From positions 1 to 64,000 of the forward strand of contig NZ_AYSV01000063.1 in assembly GCF_000506865.1 (NCBI RefSeq): DNA of 64,000 bases, written 5' to 3'. The DNA comes from Pelistega indica (GTDB lineage: Bacteria > Pseudomonadota > Gammaproteobacteria > Burkholderiales > Burkholderiaceae_B). The translations under genes were made by a program, and so were the position numbers. How positions within the stretch are numbered: position 1 is the stretch's first letter; each line of letters opens with the position of its first letter. The notes under the pieces are model-generated. The model saw nothing but the letters and a program-made list of their open reading frames with translations, had not been told where the DNA came from and did no database searches. This document shows positions 30,071 through 41,135 of this stretch, in pieces.

Positions 30071-30559
30071 TTAATACGGTAAATATGTTGAGAATTCAGC
30101 AGGAACATATGTCTTTAAATGATTAATCGCATCAACAACAATTCCTGAAAATTTTGCATTTTGCCACCAAGTTGATTGAGGCAAATCAGTATAGCCGAGT
30201 AAAATAGCCACCACTAAAATAATAATAACACCTCTAGCAAGGCCAAAAATTAACCCTAGACCATTATCTGCTGGACCTAAACCAGCGTATGAAATCATTG
30301 AGCTTAATGTAATATTAAGCAAACCCACCAATAATAGTACACCTATAAATACAACTGCATAAGCTATTGCCGTACTGACATAATGATTATCAAATAAACT
30401 CTGAAACCATGGGATAGCCCTTGGTCCCCACATCATGGCAGCATATCCAGCAGCAACATAAGCAATTAACGAAAAGGCTTCTTTCAAAAACCCTCGCATA
30501 AAGCCTAATAGCCCAGAACAAGCCAACACAGCCAATACTACATAGTCAAACTCTGTCAC
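30071..30559 (-). CDS. cvpA: CvpA family membrane protein
   Basis: CvpA, 162 residues with four to five membrane helices, a protein first tied to colicin V production and linked to envelope stress tolerance; its molecular role is unsettled. Marks are FDYVVLAVLACSGLLGFMRG at the start, FLKEAFSLIAYVAAGYAA, and GLGPADNGLGLIFGLARG. The start is a GTG at 30559, two bases after the SPOR-gene stop, so coupling is likely. purF follows. Confidence 0.92.
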   Translation of the reverse strand: MTEFDYVVLAVLACSGLLGFMRGFLKEAFSLIAYVAAGYAAMMWGPRAIPWFQSLFDNHYVSTAIAYAVVFIGVLLLVGLLNITLSSMISYAGLGPADNGLGLIFGLARGVIIILVVAILLGYTDLPQSTWWQNAKFSGIVVDAINHLKTYVPAEFSTYLPY

Positions 30560-30561
30560 GC

Positions 30562-31629
30562 TTAATTACCTGTAATAAAACCACTATGACCTAATCCACG
30601 TAAACGAGTTAAGGCAGCTTGAGCGGATTCTTGACTGGTAAAAGGTCCTACTCGTAAACGATAAGTCTGTTTACCATTAACTACGGCACTTTGCACAAAA
30701 GCATTAGACACACCTGCGCTACTTAAGCGATCACGTTGTGCTCTAGCTTCATCAATTGAAGAAAATGCCCCAACTTGAACATTTAAACGAGTATTGGCTG
30801 TCGTTTCTTTAGCTGCTGATTGTGCTTTAGAGAAACTTGCACTTGTCGTTTTCTCTGCAGTTGGTTTACGTCCTTCTAGCAATGCTAACGCAGCGCTACC
30901 ATCATCTGTACGTTTAACATTATCAACCGTATTGCCCATTTTGGGAGCTGCTTTAGGTTTATCTGTTGGTTTATTATCAGCAACTTTATTTTCAGGTTTT
31001 TTCGCTACTTTATTTGGTTGTGTTGGTTCAGTATTTTTAGTTACTGAAACTTGATTATCTGACGTCTGTTGCGCTACTGATTTTGGTGATACTTCCACTT
31101 CAGTTTTGCTATTTCCCGTCGTGTTAGATAGCTGATTAGATGTATCTTGTGCTACTGACGTTGAAGGTACTGATGTAGAAGAGTTACCTTTAGTTGATGG
31201 TATTCCTGTGCCAACAGCATTTGCAACGCTTTGAGGAATTTCTTCTGTGCCAGTTGCTCCTGTGTTTGTATTAGCTGTTGTCGATTCAGCTGGTGTTGTT
31301 TGTACAGTACCTTCATTAACATTTTGACCCGATGCTACACCAGGTGCTGTAGAAATAGAAATAGCTCCCGTTGAACCATTTTTATTATCCCCACTAGGTG
31401 CTACCAAAGGTGCTTGACCTTCCTGTATCACTGTAGAGATTGGTTTGTCATTTGAAAAAATAAACGGTAACAAAATAACGCCTAAAATAGCTAAAACTAC
31501 GGCACCAATAAGCTTACTTTTTGCTTTATATCGTAAATCACTATCTTGATGTTCAGCTTGCGCAGAGCGTGGAATCGGTCTGCGTTGAGTCATGTGTGTA
31601 CGTGATGAGTTTTTATTAAATAATCCCAT
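30562..31629 (-). CDS. SPOR-domain cell-division protein (DedD-like)
   Basis: 355 residues: a short cytoplasmic N-terminus, one membrane helix at about 38-58 (LIGAVVLAILGVILLPFIF), a long low-complexity Thr/Ser/Asn/Pro/Lys-rich periplasmic linker (~65-275), and a C-terminal SPOR domain of ~77 residues (LNVQVGAFSSIDEARAQRDRL, TYRLRVGPFTSQESAQAALTRL). The SPOR domain binds denuded glycan strands at the division septum. The folC-dedD-cvpA-purF order seen here matches that of many proteobacteria, supporting a DedD assignment; the linker itself is not conserved. Confidence 0.88.
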   Translation of the reverse strand: MGLFNKNSSRTHMTQRRPIPRSAQAEHQDSDLRYKAKSKLIGAVVLAILGVILLPFIFSNDKPISTVIQEGQAPLVAPSGDNKNGSTGAISISTAPGVASGQNVNEGTVQTTPAESTTANTNTGATGTEEIPQSVANAVGTGIPSTKGNSSTSVPSTSVAQDTSNQLSNTTGNSKTEVEVSPKSVAQQTSDNQVSVTKNTEPTQPNKVAKKPENKVADNKPTDKPKAAPKMGNTVDNVKRTDDGSAALALLEGRKPTAEKTTSASFSKAQSAAKETTANTRLNVQVGAFSSIDEARAQRDRLSSAGVSNAFVQSAVVNGKQTYRLRVGPFTSQESAQAALTRLRGLGHSGFITGN

Positions 31630-31646
31630 TTCAATCCTTTAATTGA

Positions 31647-32957
31647 TTAAAGTGATGAGTTGTTTGTCTGATTGATATAGTCCAATACAGCAGAAACGGT
31701 TAAAAAAGAACCAAATACAACAATTCTGTCATTGTTTTTTGCTTTTTCTTTGACCTTTTGATAAGCCTCTTCTGGAGAAGCACATACTTCTACTGTCGGT
31801 AAACCTTGGCTATCTTTAGGTAGGTTTGTATTGATGATGTCGGCTAATTCCTGCCCTTTTCTTCCTCTAGGACCTGGCAAGTCGGTAACATACCAATAAT
31901 CAACAATGCCTTTAAATTTTTGAATAACTTCTACAGCATCTTTGTCTTTCAGCATACCTAAAACTGCATAGGTATAAGGAAAATAAGACATACTATATAG
32001 GTTATGTGCTAATACTGCTGCCGCATGAGGATTATGAGCAACATCTAGAATCGTTGTTGGTTGACCTGGTAAAATTTGAAATCTACCAGGCCAAGTTACA
32101 AGTAACAACCCTTCTCGTATTGCTTGAATTGGAACCGCTAAATGCGGCTTAAGTGCTTCAATTGCCGCCAAAGCCGCCGATGCATTAAGCAACTGATTTG
32201 CTCCTCTTAGCGCAGGATATGTAAGAGCACTTTTCCTACCACCTCTACCAGCAAATGCCCACTGCTGTTTATCCCCATCATAATTAAAATCACGACCAAA
32301 CAGCCATAAATCAGCACCGATTTCTTTAGCATAATTAAGTAAACTTTCAGGAGGCTCTGGATCACTACAAATAGCGGGTTTGCCAGTTCTAAAGACATGA
32401 GCTTTTTCCCAACCTATAGCTTCTCTCGTATTCCCCAAATATTCGGTGTGATCAATATCCACACTAGTCACAATCGCACAGTCAGCATCAATCAAATTAA
32501 CCACATCAAGACGCCCACCTAAACCCACTTCAAGAATAGATATATCTAATTCTGCTTCTTTAAAAAGTAAGAATGCTGCCAGTGTTGTATATTCAAAATA
32601 ACTTAATGTGATATCCCCTCGTGCAACTTCAATTTCAGCAAATTTTGCAATAATTGCCTCATCTGAAGCATACTCACCATTAATACGAATACGTTCATTA
32701 AACTTAATCAAATGTGGCGAAGTATACATACCTGCTTTATAACCCGCAGATAAATAAATCGCCTCTAACATAGCACAAGTTGAACCTTTGCCATTTGTAC
32801 CTGCAACAATGATTTTTTTACCATGCCATTGATTTAACCCCAGCTTGTCCGCTACTGGACGTATTCTCTCTAGACCTAAATCAATTGTTTTGGGATGAAG
32901 AGTTTCTAAATAAGTAAGCCACTCTTGTAAAGAACTATGTAGTGTTGGAACAGACAT
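31647..32957 (-). CDS. folC: Dihydrofolate / folylpolyglutamate synthase
   Basis: FolC, 436 residues from the ATG at 32957 (MSVPTLHSSLQEWL). It ligates glutamate to dihydropteroate and extends folate polyglutamates. It belongs to the Mur-ligase fold: P-loop VAGTNGKGSTCAMLEA, GMYTSPHLIKFNERI, SYFEYTTLAAF, EVGLGGRLDVVN, SVDIDHTEYLG and ILDVAHNPHAA. The frame is open 15 codons further upstream but without family resemblance. dedD follows 17 bases downstream. Confidence 0.95.
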   Translation of the reverse strand: MSVPTLHSSLQEWLTYLETLHPKTIDLGLERIRPVADKLGLNQWHGKKIIVAGTNGKGSTCAMLEAIYLSAGYKAGMYTSPHLIKFNERIRINGEYASDEAIIAKFAEIEVARGDITLSYFEYTTLAAFLLFKEAELDISILEVGLGGRLDVVNLIDADCAIVTSVDIDHTEYLGNTREAIGWEKAHVFRTGKPAICSDPEPPESLLNYAKEIGADLWLFGRDFNYDGDKQQWAFAGRGGRKSALTYPALRGANQLLNASAALAAIEALKPHLAVPIQAIREGLLLVTWPGRFQILPGQPTTILDVAHNPHAAAVLAHNLYSMSYFPYTYAVLGMLKDKDAVEVIQKFKGIVDYWYVTDLPGPRGRKGQELADIINTNLPKDSQGLPTVEVCASPEEAYQKVKEKAKNNDRIVVFGSFLTVSAVLDYINQTNNSSL

Positions 32958-33034
32958 AATAAATATAGGCTGTGTAATGCAGAAAAGTCTACATTTTAAC
33001 ACAGCCTTACCATGGAATTGAGTATTAAATCATT

Positions 33035-33580
33035 TTAGTGACCCATCATTCTAGATAATGTACGGTCTTTTAAAACGACGTGATGATAAAGGGCTCCAAC
33101 AATATGCAATACCAACATAATAATTAACACTACTGGCAACGTTTCATGCATATCATTAGCAAAACCTGCTAACGAGGGATTCAATGCTACCGCCTTACCG
33201 TCTACTATATTAGAAGCAAAAATTTCAGCACCAAACACATTTAAACCACGACCCGCAGCCACTGACATACACATACCACTTAAAGGTAATAAGACAGTGA
33301 GCAATATCAGTATCCAATGGGTAACTTTTGCAAGGGTTAGATTCCACTGCGGCACTCCCATATTCACAGGAGTAGGCCATCCTTCTTTAATACGCCATAA
33401 TATTCTACAGGTAGCTACGACAAAGATAATTGCACCAATAGATTTATGTAAACCACTATATTCCTTAAAATCATCTAGTAAGAAACCGAATATCAACATG
33501 CCAATTATGGCTAAAGCAATTAACCAGTGGAAAAAACGCGTTACAAAACTTAAATTTGTAGTTGTTGAGCCATTATTCAT
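33035..33580 (-). CDS. Cytochrome b561 family protein
   Basis: A 181-residue four-helix membrane cytochrome b561 (CybB/YodB type). The likely haem ligands are the histidines in RFFHWLIALAI (helix 1), LHKSIGAIIF (helix 2), VTHWILILLTVLLPLSGMCM (helix 3) and MLVLHIVGALYHHVVLKD (helix 4). The ATG at 33580 follows AGGAT; the upstream open codons are not family-like. Members pass electrons between quinols and periplasmic acceptors, and some are superoxide:quinone oxidoreductases. It precedes folC by 77 bases but functional coupling is unlikely. Confidence 0.9.
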   Translation of the reverse strand: MNNGSTTTNLSFVTRFFHWLIALAIIGMLIFGFLLDDFKEYSGLHKSIGAIIFVVATCRILWRIKEGWPTPVNMGVPQWNLTLAKVTHWILILLTVLLPLSGMCMSVAAGRGLNVFGAEIFASNIVDGKAVALNPSLAGFANDMHETLPVVLIIMLVLHIVGALYHHVVLKDRTLSRMMGH

Positions 33581-33711
33581 AATATATCCTATAAAATCTA
33601 TTGAGACATAAACCAACTTTAGTTTAATCCAAATATAAGTATTAAACTTACACTAAGAAAAAAACTTATTTCAACCCTATACTAAACGTGAATAAAATAT
33701 TGGTTTAACAG

Positions 33712-34527
33712 ATGCCCGAATTACCTGAAGTGGAAACCACCCTACGTGGAATTACCCCTTACATCCTCAACAAAAAAATATCATCAACTATTATCCGACA
33801 GCCTAGACTTCGCTGGCTGATTCCCGATAATCTTAATGACTTATTATGTCAAAATAAAGTACTAGGCTGTACACGACGAGCAAAATACTTGTTAATCCAT
33901 TTCAATACAGGTGACCTAATTATCCATCTAGGTATGTCGGGGAGTTTACGCATTTTTCACTCCCCTATACCATCTGCATCAAAACATGACCATGTAGATA
34001 TTATTTTTGAGGACGGTACTGCTCTTCGCTACCACGATCCTAGACGATTTGGTGCCATTTTATGGAATGATTTAAATCAACAGCATACATTACTTAGTCA
34101 ACTAGGACCAGAGCCACTTAGCGATGACTTTAATGGTGATTATCTTTATGACTGCTTAAAAACCCAAAAACGACCAATTAAAACAGCCTTAATGGACAAT
34201 TCTGTTGTCGTTGGTGTGGGTAATATCTACACGAATGAAAGCCTATTTCATGCCAAAGTTCGCCCCACTCGCCCGGCTAACCGTCTAACCAAAAAAGAGT
34301 GTGTTCGCCTGGTAGAGTGTGTTAAAGATGTATTGGAGAAATCCATTGCACTAGGAGGAAGTACTCTCAAAGATTTTGTTGATAGTGACGGAAAAAGTGG
34401 TTATTTCCAGCAAACATATTTTGTCTATGGTCGTGATGGTCAACCCTGCAAAATTTGTCAAACACCTATTCAAAAAACGACTATTGGGCAAAGAGGGACA
34501 TTTTTTTGTAAAAAATGTCAGCGTTAA
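33712..34527 (+). CDS. mutM: Formamidopyrimidine-DNA glycosylase
   Basis: MutM (Fpg), 271 residues, removes 8-oxoguanine and formamidopyrimidines and nicks the abasic site. The catalytic N-terminus [14 protein letters not shown] is complete (Pro2 nucleophile, Glu3). Also seen are the HLGMSGSL block with a nearby conserved Lys, [11 protein letters not shown], the helix-two-turn-helix segment with [14 protein letters not shown], and a C-terminal zinc finger with CKIC and CKKC. The ATG directly encodes the required MPEL, which fixes the start. A bidirectional terminator follows. Confidence 0.97.
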   Translation: MPELPEVETTLRGITPYILNKKISSTIIRQPRLRWLIPDNLNDLLCQNKVLGCTRRAKYLLIHFNTGDLIIHLGMSGSLRIFHSPIPSASKHDHVDIIFEDGTALRYHDPRRFGAILWNDLNQQHTLLSQLGPEPLSDDFNGDYLYDCLKTQKRPIKTALMDNSVVVGVGNIYTNESLFHAKVRPTRPANRLTKKECVRLVECVKDVLEKSIALGGSTLKDFVDSDGKSGYFQQTYFVYGRDGQPCKICQTPIQKTTIGQRGTFFCKKCQR

Positions 34528-34574
34528 ATAGGATAACAGCAACTGGCTCAAAATTATGTTCACTCTGAATACTC

Positions 34575-34608
34575 AAAAGGCTCTAGTCATCTAACCAGAG
34601 CCTTTTTT
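34575..34608. terminator. Bidirectional terminator mutM / lpdA
   Basis: A hairpin with a 10-base perfect stem (AAAAGGCTCT / AGAGCCTTTT) and a T6 run on the plus strand; the minus strand has TTTTGAG. It separates convergent mutM and lpdA. Confidence 0.8.
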
Positions 34609-34631
34609 ACTACCACTCAACGAATTAACGC

Positions 34632-36404
34632 TTAACGTTTTTTCTGCGGGGGTAAGTCAGTACAACTACCATGAGCTACTTCTGCTGCCATACCGACTGA
34701 CTCTCCTAGCGTAGGATGTGGGTGGATCGTTTTGCCAATATCCGTAGCATCTGCCCCCATTTCTACCGCCAAGCAAATTTCACTAATCAAATCACCCGCA
34801 TGCGTGCCCACAATCGCACCACCAAGTAAGCGATGAGTTTCCGCATCAAAAATAAGCTTAGTAAAGCCTTCGTCACGACCATTGGCAATAGCACGACCTG
34901 AGGCAGCCCATGGGAATACCCCTTTCTCAATTTTAATGCCTTGTGCTTTCGCTTGATCTTCAGTTAGTCCAACCCAAGCCACTTCCGGATCAGTAAATGC
35001 AACGCCCGGAATTACACGAGCATCAAATACTGTTTTTTGTCCTGCAATAACCTCTGCCGCTACATGAGCCTCATGTACAGCTTTATGAGCTAGCATTGGT
35101 TGTCCAACGATATCACCTATGGCAAAAATATGAGGCACATTTGTGCGCATCTGCGCATCCACAGGAATAAAACCTCGTTCATTCACAATAACGCCAGCCT
35201 TGTCAGCAGCAATTTTTTTACCATTTGGAGAGCGTCCCACAGCTTGTAAGACTAAATCATAACGTTGTGGTTCTTTAGGAGCACCTTCCCCTTCAAACGT
35301 CACATAAATACCATCACTCTTAGCCTCTGCACCAACAGTTTTGGTTTTGATCATAATATTATCAAAACGATGTTCATTCTTTTTCTGCCAGACTTTAACC
35401 AAATCGCGGTCAGCGCCTTGCATTAAACCATCCATCATTTCCACAACATCTAATCTCGCTCCTAATGCAGAATAGACTGTACCCATCTCTAAACCAATAA
35501 TACCACCGCCAATGATAAGCATTTTTTGTGGAATAGATTTGAGAGCCAATGCACCAGTTGAATCAATAATACGATCATCCTCTGGTAAAAAAGGCAATTT
35601 CACCGATTGACTACCCGCAGCAATAATAGCATTTTTAAAAGCAACTTCCTGTGTACCGCCTGCAGTAAGTTCTACGACAAAATGGTGATCATCTTTAAAT
35701 TGTGCTGTGCCCGTAATAATCGTGACTTTACGTGCTTTAGCCATACCACTTAGACCACCTGTTAATTTGGCTACTACATTATCTTTATAAGCACGCAGTT
35801 TATCTAAATCAACAGTAGGCTCAGCAAAACTAATACCATTTGCAGCTAAATGTTTAGCCTCTTCCAAGACAGCGACATTGTGTAACAACGCTTTAGATGG
35901 AATACAACCTACATTTAAGCATACTCCACCCAGGGTCGAGTAGCGCTCAATTAAAGCTACTTTTAAACCCAAGTCTGCCGCTCTAAATGCCGCGGAATAG
36001 CCACCAGGACCTGCTCCTAACACCACCACATCATAGGCATCATCACCTGCATTAGACTTTACTCCTGCAGGCGCAACAACTGCTTGTTCAGTTGCTTTTT
36101 GAGGGCTGACTTCAGTCTTAGCTACTGATGTTTCTGTCTTTGGGGCTGGTGCCTGTTGAGCTGTAGCAGAATCTGCCTCTACAGTAAGTACAACACTGCC
36201 CTGCTTCACTTTATCACCTAGCTTCACATTAATAGCCTTGACAACACCACCAACATCAGCGGGGATTTCCATCGATGCTTTATCGGATTCAACAGTAATC
36301 AAGCTTTGCTCTGGTTTGATGGTATCACCCACGTTAACCAGAATCTCAATGACCTCAACCTCATCAAAATCGCCAATATCTGGCACTTTAATTTCTGTAC
36401 TCAT
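34632..36404 (-). CDS. lpdA: Dihydrolipoyl dehydrogenase with N-terminal lipoyl domain (E3)
   Basis: 590 residues: an N-terminal lipoyl domain (1-77, lipoylation Lys42 in SDKASMEIP), an Ala/Pro/Thr-rich linker (80-120), then a dihydrolipoyl dehydrogenase core. The FAD motif is [22 protein letters not shown], the redox disulfide Cys162-Cys167 in [13 protein letters not shown], the NAD motif [19 protein letters not shown], and the C-terminal catalytic HPHPTLGES. It reoxidises the dihydrolipoyl arm of the pyruvate dehydrogenase complex in the cytoplasm. Lipoyl-domain fusion to E3 is a betaproteobacterial/neisserial trait. Its lipoyl module is nearly identical to the two in AceF, which ends 14 bases upstream. 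Confidence 0.97.
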   Translation of the reverse strand: MSTEIKVPDIGDFDEVEVIEILVNVGDTIKPEQSLITVESDKASMEIPADVGGVVKAINVKLGDKVKQGSVVLTVEADSATAQQAPAPKTETSVAKTEVSPQKATEQAVVAPAGVKSNAGDDAYDVVVLGAGPGGYSAAFRAADLGLKVALIERYSTLGGVCLNVGCIPSKALLHNVAVLEEAKHLAANGISFAEPTVDLDKLRAYKDNVVAKLTGGLSGMAKARKVTIITGTAQFKDDHHFVVELTAGGTQEVAFKNAIIAAGSQSVKLPFLPEDDRIIDSTGALALKSIPQKMLIIGGGIIGLEMGTVYSALGARLDVVEMMDGLMQGADRDLVKVWQKKNEHRFDNIMIKTKTVGAEAKSDGIYVTFEGEGAPKEPQRYDLVLQAVGRSPNGKKIAADKAGVIVNERGFIPVDAQMRTNVPHIFAIGDIVGQPMLAHKAVHEAHVAAEVIAGQKTVFDARVIPGVAFTDPEVAWVGLTEDQAKAQGIKIEKGVFPWAASGRAIANGRDEGFTKLIFDAETHRLLGGAIVGTHAGDLISEICLAVEMGADATDIGKTIHPHPTLGESVGMAAEVAHGSCTDLPPQKKR

Positions 36405-36418
36405 ATTAGCTACCCCTC

Positions 36419-38092
36419 TTACACTAATGCACGACGGAAGTCGCTTAATAATTGAGACAAGTAAACATTAAAACGAGCGGCAGCTGCACCATCAATGACT
36501 CGATGATCATATGACAATGACAATGGCATTGTTAAGCGTGGTACAAATGCTTCACCGTCCCATACTGGTTTTTGATATGAACGACTCACGCCAAGAATAG
36601 CAACCTCAGGCGCATTGATAATTGGTGTAAAATGAGTACCGCCAATACCACCTAATGATGAAATAGAGAAACATCCTCCTTGCATTTGTGCTGGTGATAA
36701 TTTGCCTTCGCGTGCTAATTTAGCCAACTCGGCTGTTTCCTTAGCAATATCTGAAACTGATTTTTTATCTGCATCTCTAATCACAGGAACCACCAAACCA
36801 TTCGGTGTATCTGCAGCAAAGCCAATATGGTAGTACTCTTTTAAAACAAGATTATCGCCATCTAAAGAGGCATTAAATTCAGGGAATTTTTTCAGACATT
36901 GAACAACAGCTTTAATCAAGAAAGCTAGCATAGTGAATTTCACACCAGCCTTTTCATACTCTTTATTCAATTGTACGCGGAAAGCTTCTAAGTCAGTAAT
37001 GTCTGCTTCATCGTTATTAGTCACATGAGGAATCATGACCCAGTTACGATGTAAATTAGCACCAGAAATTTTCTTAATCCGAGAAAGCGGTTTCGTTTGA
37101 ATTGGACCAAATTTAGTGAAATCAACTTTAGGCCAATCCAAGACAGATAAACCACCACCGACAGTACTACTTCCAGCACTCACATTGTTATTAGGAGCCA
37201 CAGATAATGCTGCTTTAACAAAGGCACGTACATCATCTGCTGTGATTCTATCTTTACGTCCAGTCCCTTTAACCTGTGTTAAATCAACGCCCAACTCACG
37301 AGCAAATTGACGAACAGAAGGAGAAGCATGAGGCAAGTTCCTATACTCTGCACCACTTAATGCATAAGAGGCCGTTGGGGATTGCCGAGGAGGCTCTTTT
37401 GAGGCTTGAACTGGTGCTACTACAGTTTGAGAGCTTGACTCTATTGGTGTTGGCTCTGTAGGGGCAGCATTAGCCGTGCTCACTACAGGGCTAGCTTGAG
37501 TTGATTCAACCTTAGCAATTAAAGTTCCTTTCTTAACTTTATCACCTACTTTCACCTTCAATTCAACAATTTTACCTGCATGACTTGAAGGTATTTCCAT
37601 TGAAGCTTTATCTGACTCTACAGTAATCAAGCTTTGTTCTTCTTTGATATCATCACCAACGGCAACCATCACTTCTATGACATCTACCTCATCAAAGTCG
37701 CCAATATCTGGAACTACTACATCTACTAAACCACCTGCTACAGAGGCTTTCTCAGGTGCAGATGCAGTAGCGATAACTGGCTCAGCTACTTTTTCCTGTA
37801 CTGCAGGTGTCGCTGGGTTTTCTGCTTTTGTTTCTGTGGTGGAGACATTATCATTTGCTTCCACCTCAAGAATAACGCTACCTTGCTTAACTTTAGCACC
37901 AACATTGACGGCAATGGATTTAACAACACCAGCTGTATCGCTAGGAATTTCCATAGATGCTTTATCAGATTCTACAGTAATCAAACTTTGCTCAGTAGCA
38001 ATAGTATCCCCTACCTTGACTAACAGCTCAATGACTTCAACTTCATCAAAATCACCTATATCAGGTACCTTGACTTGTACTAATTGACTCAT
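36419..38092 (-). CDS. aceF: Dihydrolipoamide acetyltransferase (E2 of pyruvate dehydrogenase)
   Basis: 557 residues from the ATG at 38092; an ATG two codons earlier at 38098 lies too close to AAAGGA. Two lipoyl domains are present (1-78, Lys44; 123-198, Lys162), joined by Ala/Pro-rich linkers. A peripheral subunit-binding domain covers ~255-291 ([29 protein letters not shown]), and a C-terminal acetyltransferase core has the catalytic histidine in SYDHRVIDG (His530). It forms the complex core and transfers acetyl to CoA. The gene lies 62 bases after aceE and is cotranscribed with it. Confidence 0.97.
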   Translation of the reverse strand: MSQLVQVKVPDIGDFDEVEVIELLVKVGDTIATEQSLITVESDKASMEIPSDTAGVVKSIAVNVGAKVKQGSVILEVEANDNVSTTETKAENPATPAVQEKVAEPVIATASAPEKASVAGGLVDVVVPDIGDFDEVDVIEVMVAVGDDIKEEQSLITVESDKASMEIPSSHAGKIVELKVKVGDKVKKGTLIAKVESTQASPVVSTANAAPTEPTPIESSSQTVVAPVQASKEPPRQSPTASYALSGAEYRNLPHASPSVRQFARELGVDLTQVKGTGRKDRITADDVRAFVKAALSVAPNNNVSAGSSTVGGGLSVLDWPKVDFTKFGPIQTKPLSRIKKISGANLHRNWVMIPHVTNNDEADITDLEAFRVQLNKEYEKAGVKFTMLAFLIKAVVQCLKKFPEFNASLDGDNLVLKEYYHIGFAADTPNGLVVPVIRDADKKSVSDIAKETAELAKLAREGKLSPAQMQGGCFSISSLGGIGGTHFTPIINAPEVAILGVSRSYQKPVWDGEAFVPRLTMPLSLSYDHRVIDGAAAARFNVYLSQLLSDFRRALV

Positions 38093-38154
38093 TCTCATAT
38101 TCCTTTTGGTGAGGGCAAAGAAACTTGCTTCACTTTGCCCAAATTCAATTAAAT

Positions 38155-40842
38155 TTACGCGTGATGTGGATTAGCTTTATTGACATTAATGCCATATTTA
38201 GCAATCGCTTCTTGCACTTTTTCAGCAGGTAGTTTACCTTCATCAGCCAATGCTTTTAAGGCAGCAATAACCACAAAATAACGATCCACTTCAAAGTGAT
38301 TACGTAATTTGAAACGGAAATCTGAACGACCAAAGCCGTCTGTACCTAATACTCGATATGTACGGCCAGCAGGGATAAACTCACGAATTTGATCAGCAAA
38401 GATCTTCATGTAGTCAGATGATGCAATCACGGGACCTTGAGTATTTTGCAACTGTGTAGTGACAAAAGGAACTTTTGGTGTAGCAGTTGGATTCAATAAG
38501 TTTTCACGATTACAATCCAAACCGTCACGACGTAGCTCTGTAAAGCTTGGGCAAGACCAAACATCAGCAGCTACACCCCAGTCTTTCTCTAACATGAGTT
38601 GAGCTTCTTCTACTTCACGTAAGATGGTGCCTGAACCTAATAATTGGACACGTAAGTCACCTACCGCACCCTCTTTAAGTTTATACATACCTTTAATAAT
38701 GGCTTCTTCATCACCCTCTTTAAGACCAGGATGAGCGTAGTTTTCGTTCATCAATGTGATGTAGTAGAAAACATTTTCTTGATCTTCAACCATACGTTTT
38801 AAACCGTGTTGCATAATCACAGCAACCTCATGTGCATAAGTAGGGTCATAAGAAACACAATTTGGAATTGTAGAAGAAAGCATATGACTATGACCATCTT
38901 CATGCTGTAGACCTTCACCATTCAATGTTGTTCTACCAGCCGTACCGCCTAATAGGAAGCCTCGTGCTTGCATATCACCTGCCGCCCAAGCAAAATCACC
39001 AATACGTTGGAAACCAAACATTGAATAATAAATAAAGAATGGGATCATAATGCGGTTGTTGGTCGAGTACGATGTCGCCGCTGCAATCCATGAACACAAT
39101 GCCCCTGCTTCATTAATCCCTTCTTGTAGCAATTGTCCGTTGGCTGTTTCTCGGTAATACATCACCTGATTTTTATCTACAGGCACATATTTTTGACCTT
39201 CTGGTGCATAAATACCGATTTGACGGAATAAACCTTCCATACCGAAAGTGCGAGACTCATCAGATAGGATAGGTACAACACGTTCACCTAAGTCTTTATC
39301 ACGCAACAATTGATTTAAGAAACGCACAAATGCTTGCGTTGTTGAAATACTACGACCCTCTGTCGTTGGCTCTAAAATTGCCTTAAACACATCTAAGTTC
39401 GGTACTTTGAATTTCTCTTCAGCACGCTCACGACGACGAGGATAGTAACCACCTAATTTTTCACGGTGTTCACGTAAATACTTCATCTCAGCAGAATCTT
39501 CTGATGGTTTGAAATATGGGATTTCACTAATTTTGTCGTCTGGAATAGGAATATTGAAACGGTCACGGAATTCGCGAACGGCTTCATCATCTAGCTTTTT
39601 CTGTTGGTGTGCAGGGTTCTTACCTTGAGCGACTTGACCTAAACCGTATCCTTTAATTGTTTTAGCAAGAATTACTGTTGGTTGTCCTTCGGTCTTCATT
39701 GCCGCATCAAACGCTGCATACACCTTGTTAGGGTCATGACCGCCACGATTTAAACGCCAAATTTCTTCATCGCTCATTCGGCTAACCATTTCTAATGTAC
39801 GTGGATCTTTACCAAAGAAATGCTCACGCACAAAAGCACCGTCATTCGCTTTATAGGCTTGGTACTCACCGTCAACGGTCTCTTCCATAATTTTACGTAA
39901 AGCGCCTGATTTATCACGTGCTAACAGTGGATCCCAATAACTACCCCAGATAAGCTTAATAACATTCCAACCACTACCACGGAAATCACCCTCTAATTCT
40001 TGGATAATTTTACCGTTACCACGAACTGGGCCATCTAGACGTTGCAAGTTACAGTTAATCACGAAAATTAGATTATCTAATTTCTCACGTGCCGCTAAAC
40101 TGATTGCACCTAAAGATTCTGGTTCATCCATCTCACCATCACCGCAGAAGCACCATACTTTACGTTTTGAGGTATCCGCAATACCACGTGCATGTAAATA
40201 TTTAAGGAAACGGGCTTGATAAATCGCCATCATTGGACCTAAACCCATTGATACTGTCGGAAATTGCCAAAAATCTGGCAATAATTTTGGATGTGGATAA
40301 GAAGGCAAGCCTTTGCCGTCAACTTCTTGACGGAAATTATCTAATTGCTCTTCGGAAATACGTCCTTCTAAAAAGGCACGCGCATAAACACCTGGTGATG
40401 AATGACCTTGGAAATACACTAAGTCACCACCATGATCCTCTGTCTCTGCATGCCAGAAGTGATGCTGACCGCAACCAATCATAGTAGCTAACGAAGCAAA
40501 AGAAGCAATGTGACCACCTAGACTACCACCGTCATCAGAATCAATACGGTTTGCACGAACAACCATCGCCATCGCATTCCAACGAACATAAGCACGAATG
40601 CGAGCTTCTAGCTCTAAGTTACCTGGATTTGGTGGCTCTAATCCTGGCGGAATTGTATTAACATAAGCCGTATTTGGAGAATAAGGAATATTTGAGCCAG
40701 AACGACGAGCAAGATCTGTTAATTGCTCAATAATAAAGTGTGCTCTCTCCGGACCTTCTCTATCAAGAATCGCTTCTAAAGCTTCTAACCATTCTTTGGT
40801 TTCTACGGCATCTACGTCTTGTGTTTTTTCATTCGTAGCCAT
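38155..40842 (-). CDS. aceE: Pyruvate dehydrogenase E1 component, homodimeric
   Basis: AceE, 895 residues, the thiamine-diphosphate-dependent E1 of the homodimeric type. It decarboxylates pyruvate and acetylates lipoyl arms of AceF. Marks are RAHFIIEQLTDLARRSG, the TPP-binding CFCGDGEMDEPES with the downstream NCNLQRLDGPVRGNGKIIQ, HQQKKLDDEAV, and the C-terminal VLGTDGFGRSDFR. The start is the ATG at 40842, preceded by GGAGCA. On the minus strand an extended -10 (TGGCATAAT, around 40939-40947) lies ~100 bases upstream and could be the operon promoter. A sensor kinase gene diverges 293 bases away. Confidence 0.97.
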   Translation of the reverse strand: MATNEKTQDVDAVETKEWLEALEAILDREGPERAHFIIEQLTDLARRSGSNIPYSPNTAYVNTIPPGLEPPNPGNLELEARIRAYVRWNAMAMVVRANRIDSDDGGSLGGHIASFASLATMIGCGQHHFWHAETEDHGGDLVYFQGHSSPGVYARAFLEGRISEEQLDNFRQEVDGKGLPSYPHPKLLPDFWQFPTVSMGLGPMMAIYQARFLKYLHARGIADTSKRKVWCFCGDGEMDEPESLGAISLAAREKLDNLIFVINCNLQRLDGPVRGNGKIIQELEGDFRGSGWNVIKLIWGSYWDPLLARDKSGALRKIMEETVDGEYQAYKANDGAFVREHFFGKDPRTLEMVSRMSDEEIWRLNRGGHDPNKVYAAFDAAMKTEGQPTVILAKTIKGYGLGQVAQGKNPAHQQKKLDDEAVREFRDRFNIPIPDDKISEIPYFKPSEDSAEMKYLREHREKLGGYYPRRRERAEEKFKVPNLDVFKAILEPTTEGRSISTTQAFVRFLNQLLRDKDLGERVVPILSDESRTFGMEGLFRQIGIYAPEGQKYVPVDKNQVMYYRETANGQLLQEGINEAGALCSWIAAATSYSTNNRIMIPFFIYYSMFGFQRIGDFAWAAGDMQARGFLLGGTAGRTTLNGEGLQHEDGHSHMLSSTIPNCVSYDPTYAHEVAVIMQHGLKRMVEDQENVFYYITLMNENYAHPGLKEGDEEAIIKGMYKLKEGAVGDLRVQLLGSGTILREVEEAQLMLEKDWGVAADVWSCPSFTELRRDGLDCNRENLLNPTATPKVPFVTTQLQNTQGPVIASSDYMKIFADQIREFIPAGRTYRVLGTDGFGRSDFRFKLRNHFEVDRYFVVIAALKALADEGKLPAEKVQEAIAKYGINVNKANPHHA

Positions 40843-41135
40843 GCATTGCTCCTATTAAAATCGTTTTTTTGTTTACAAGTCACCCCCAAAGAAAAAGCCT
40901 TAACGCCTTTCTCATAGGAAACTCAACTTATTCACCCGATTATGCCATACTTTTATGACGCTAATTAAGATTAAATACTTCTTTTTTTATATAATGAGAT
41001 TGATTACCATATTATGAGAAATTTATACCTCATTGATGCTTTATATAACTAGCAATTTATTAATTCCGCAAAAGCACACAACGATGATACGTGTTTTTGT
41101 ACAATTAGATAATCTAGGAAAGATTAAAAAACATT

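Noticed and set aside
37644-38087. A 147-codon plus-strand frame across the lipoyl domains of aceF
   Set aside because: Ser/Thr-rich repetitive shadow of the lipoyl repeats on the opposite strand, not a gene.
40843-41135. A PdhR-like operator upstream of aceE
   Set aside because: No clear inverted repeat of that type could be seen; only an extended -10 candidate near 40939-40947 stands out.
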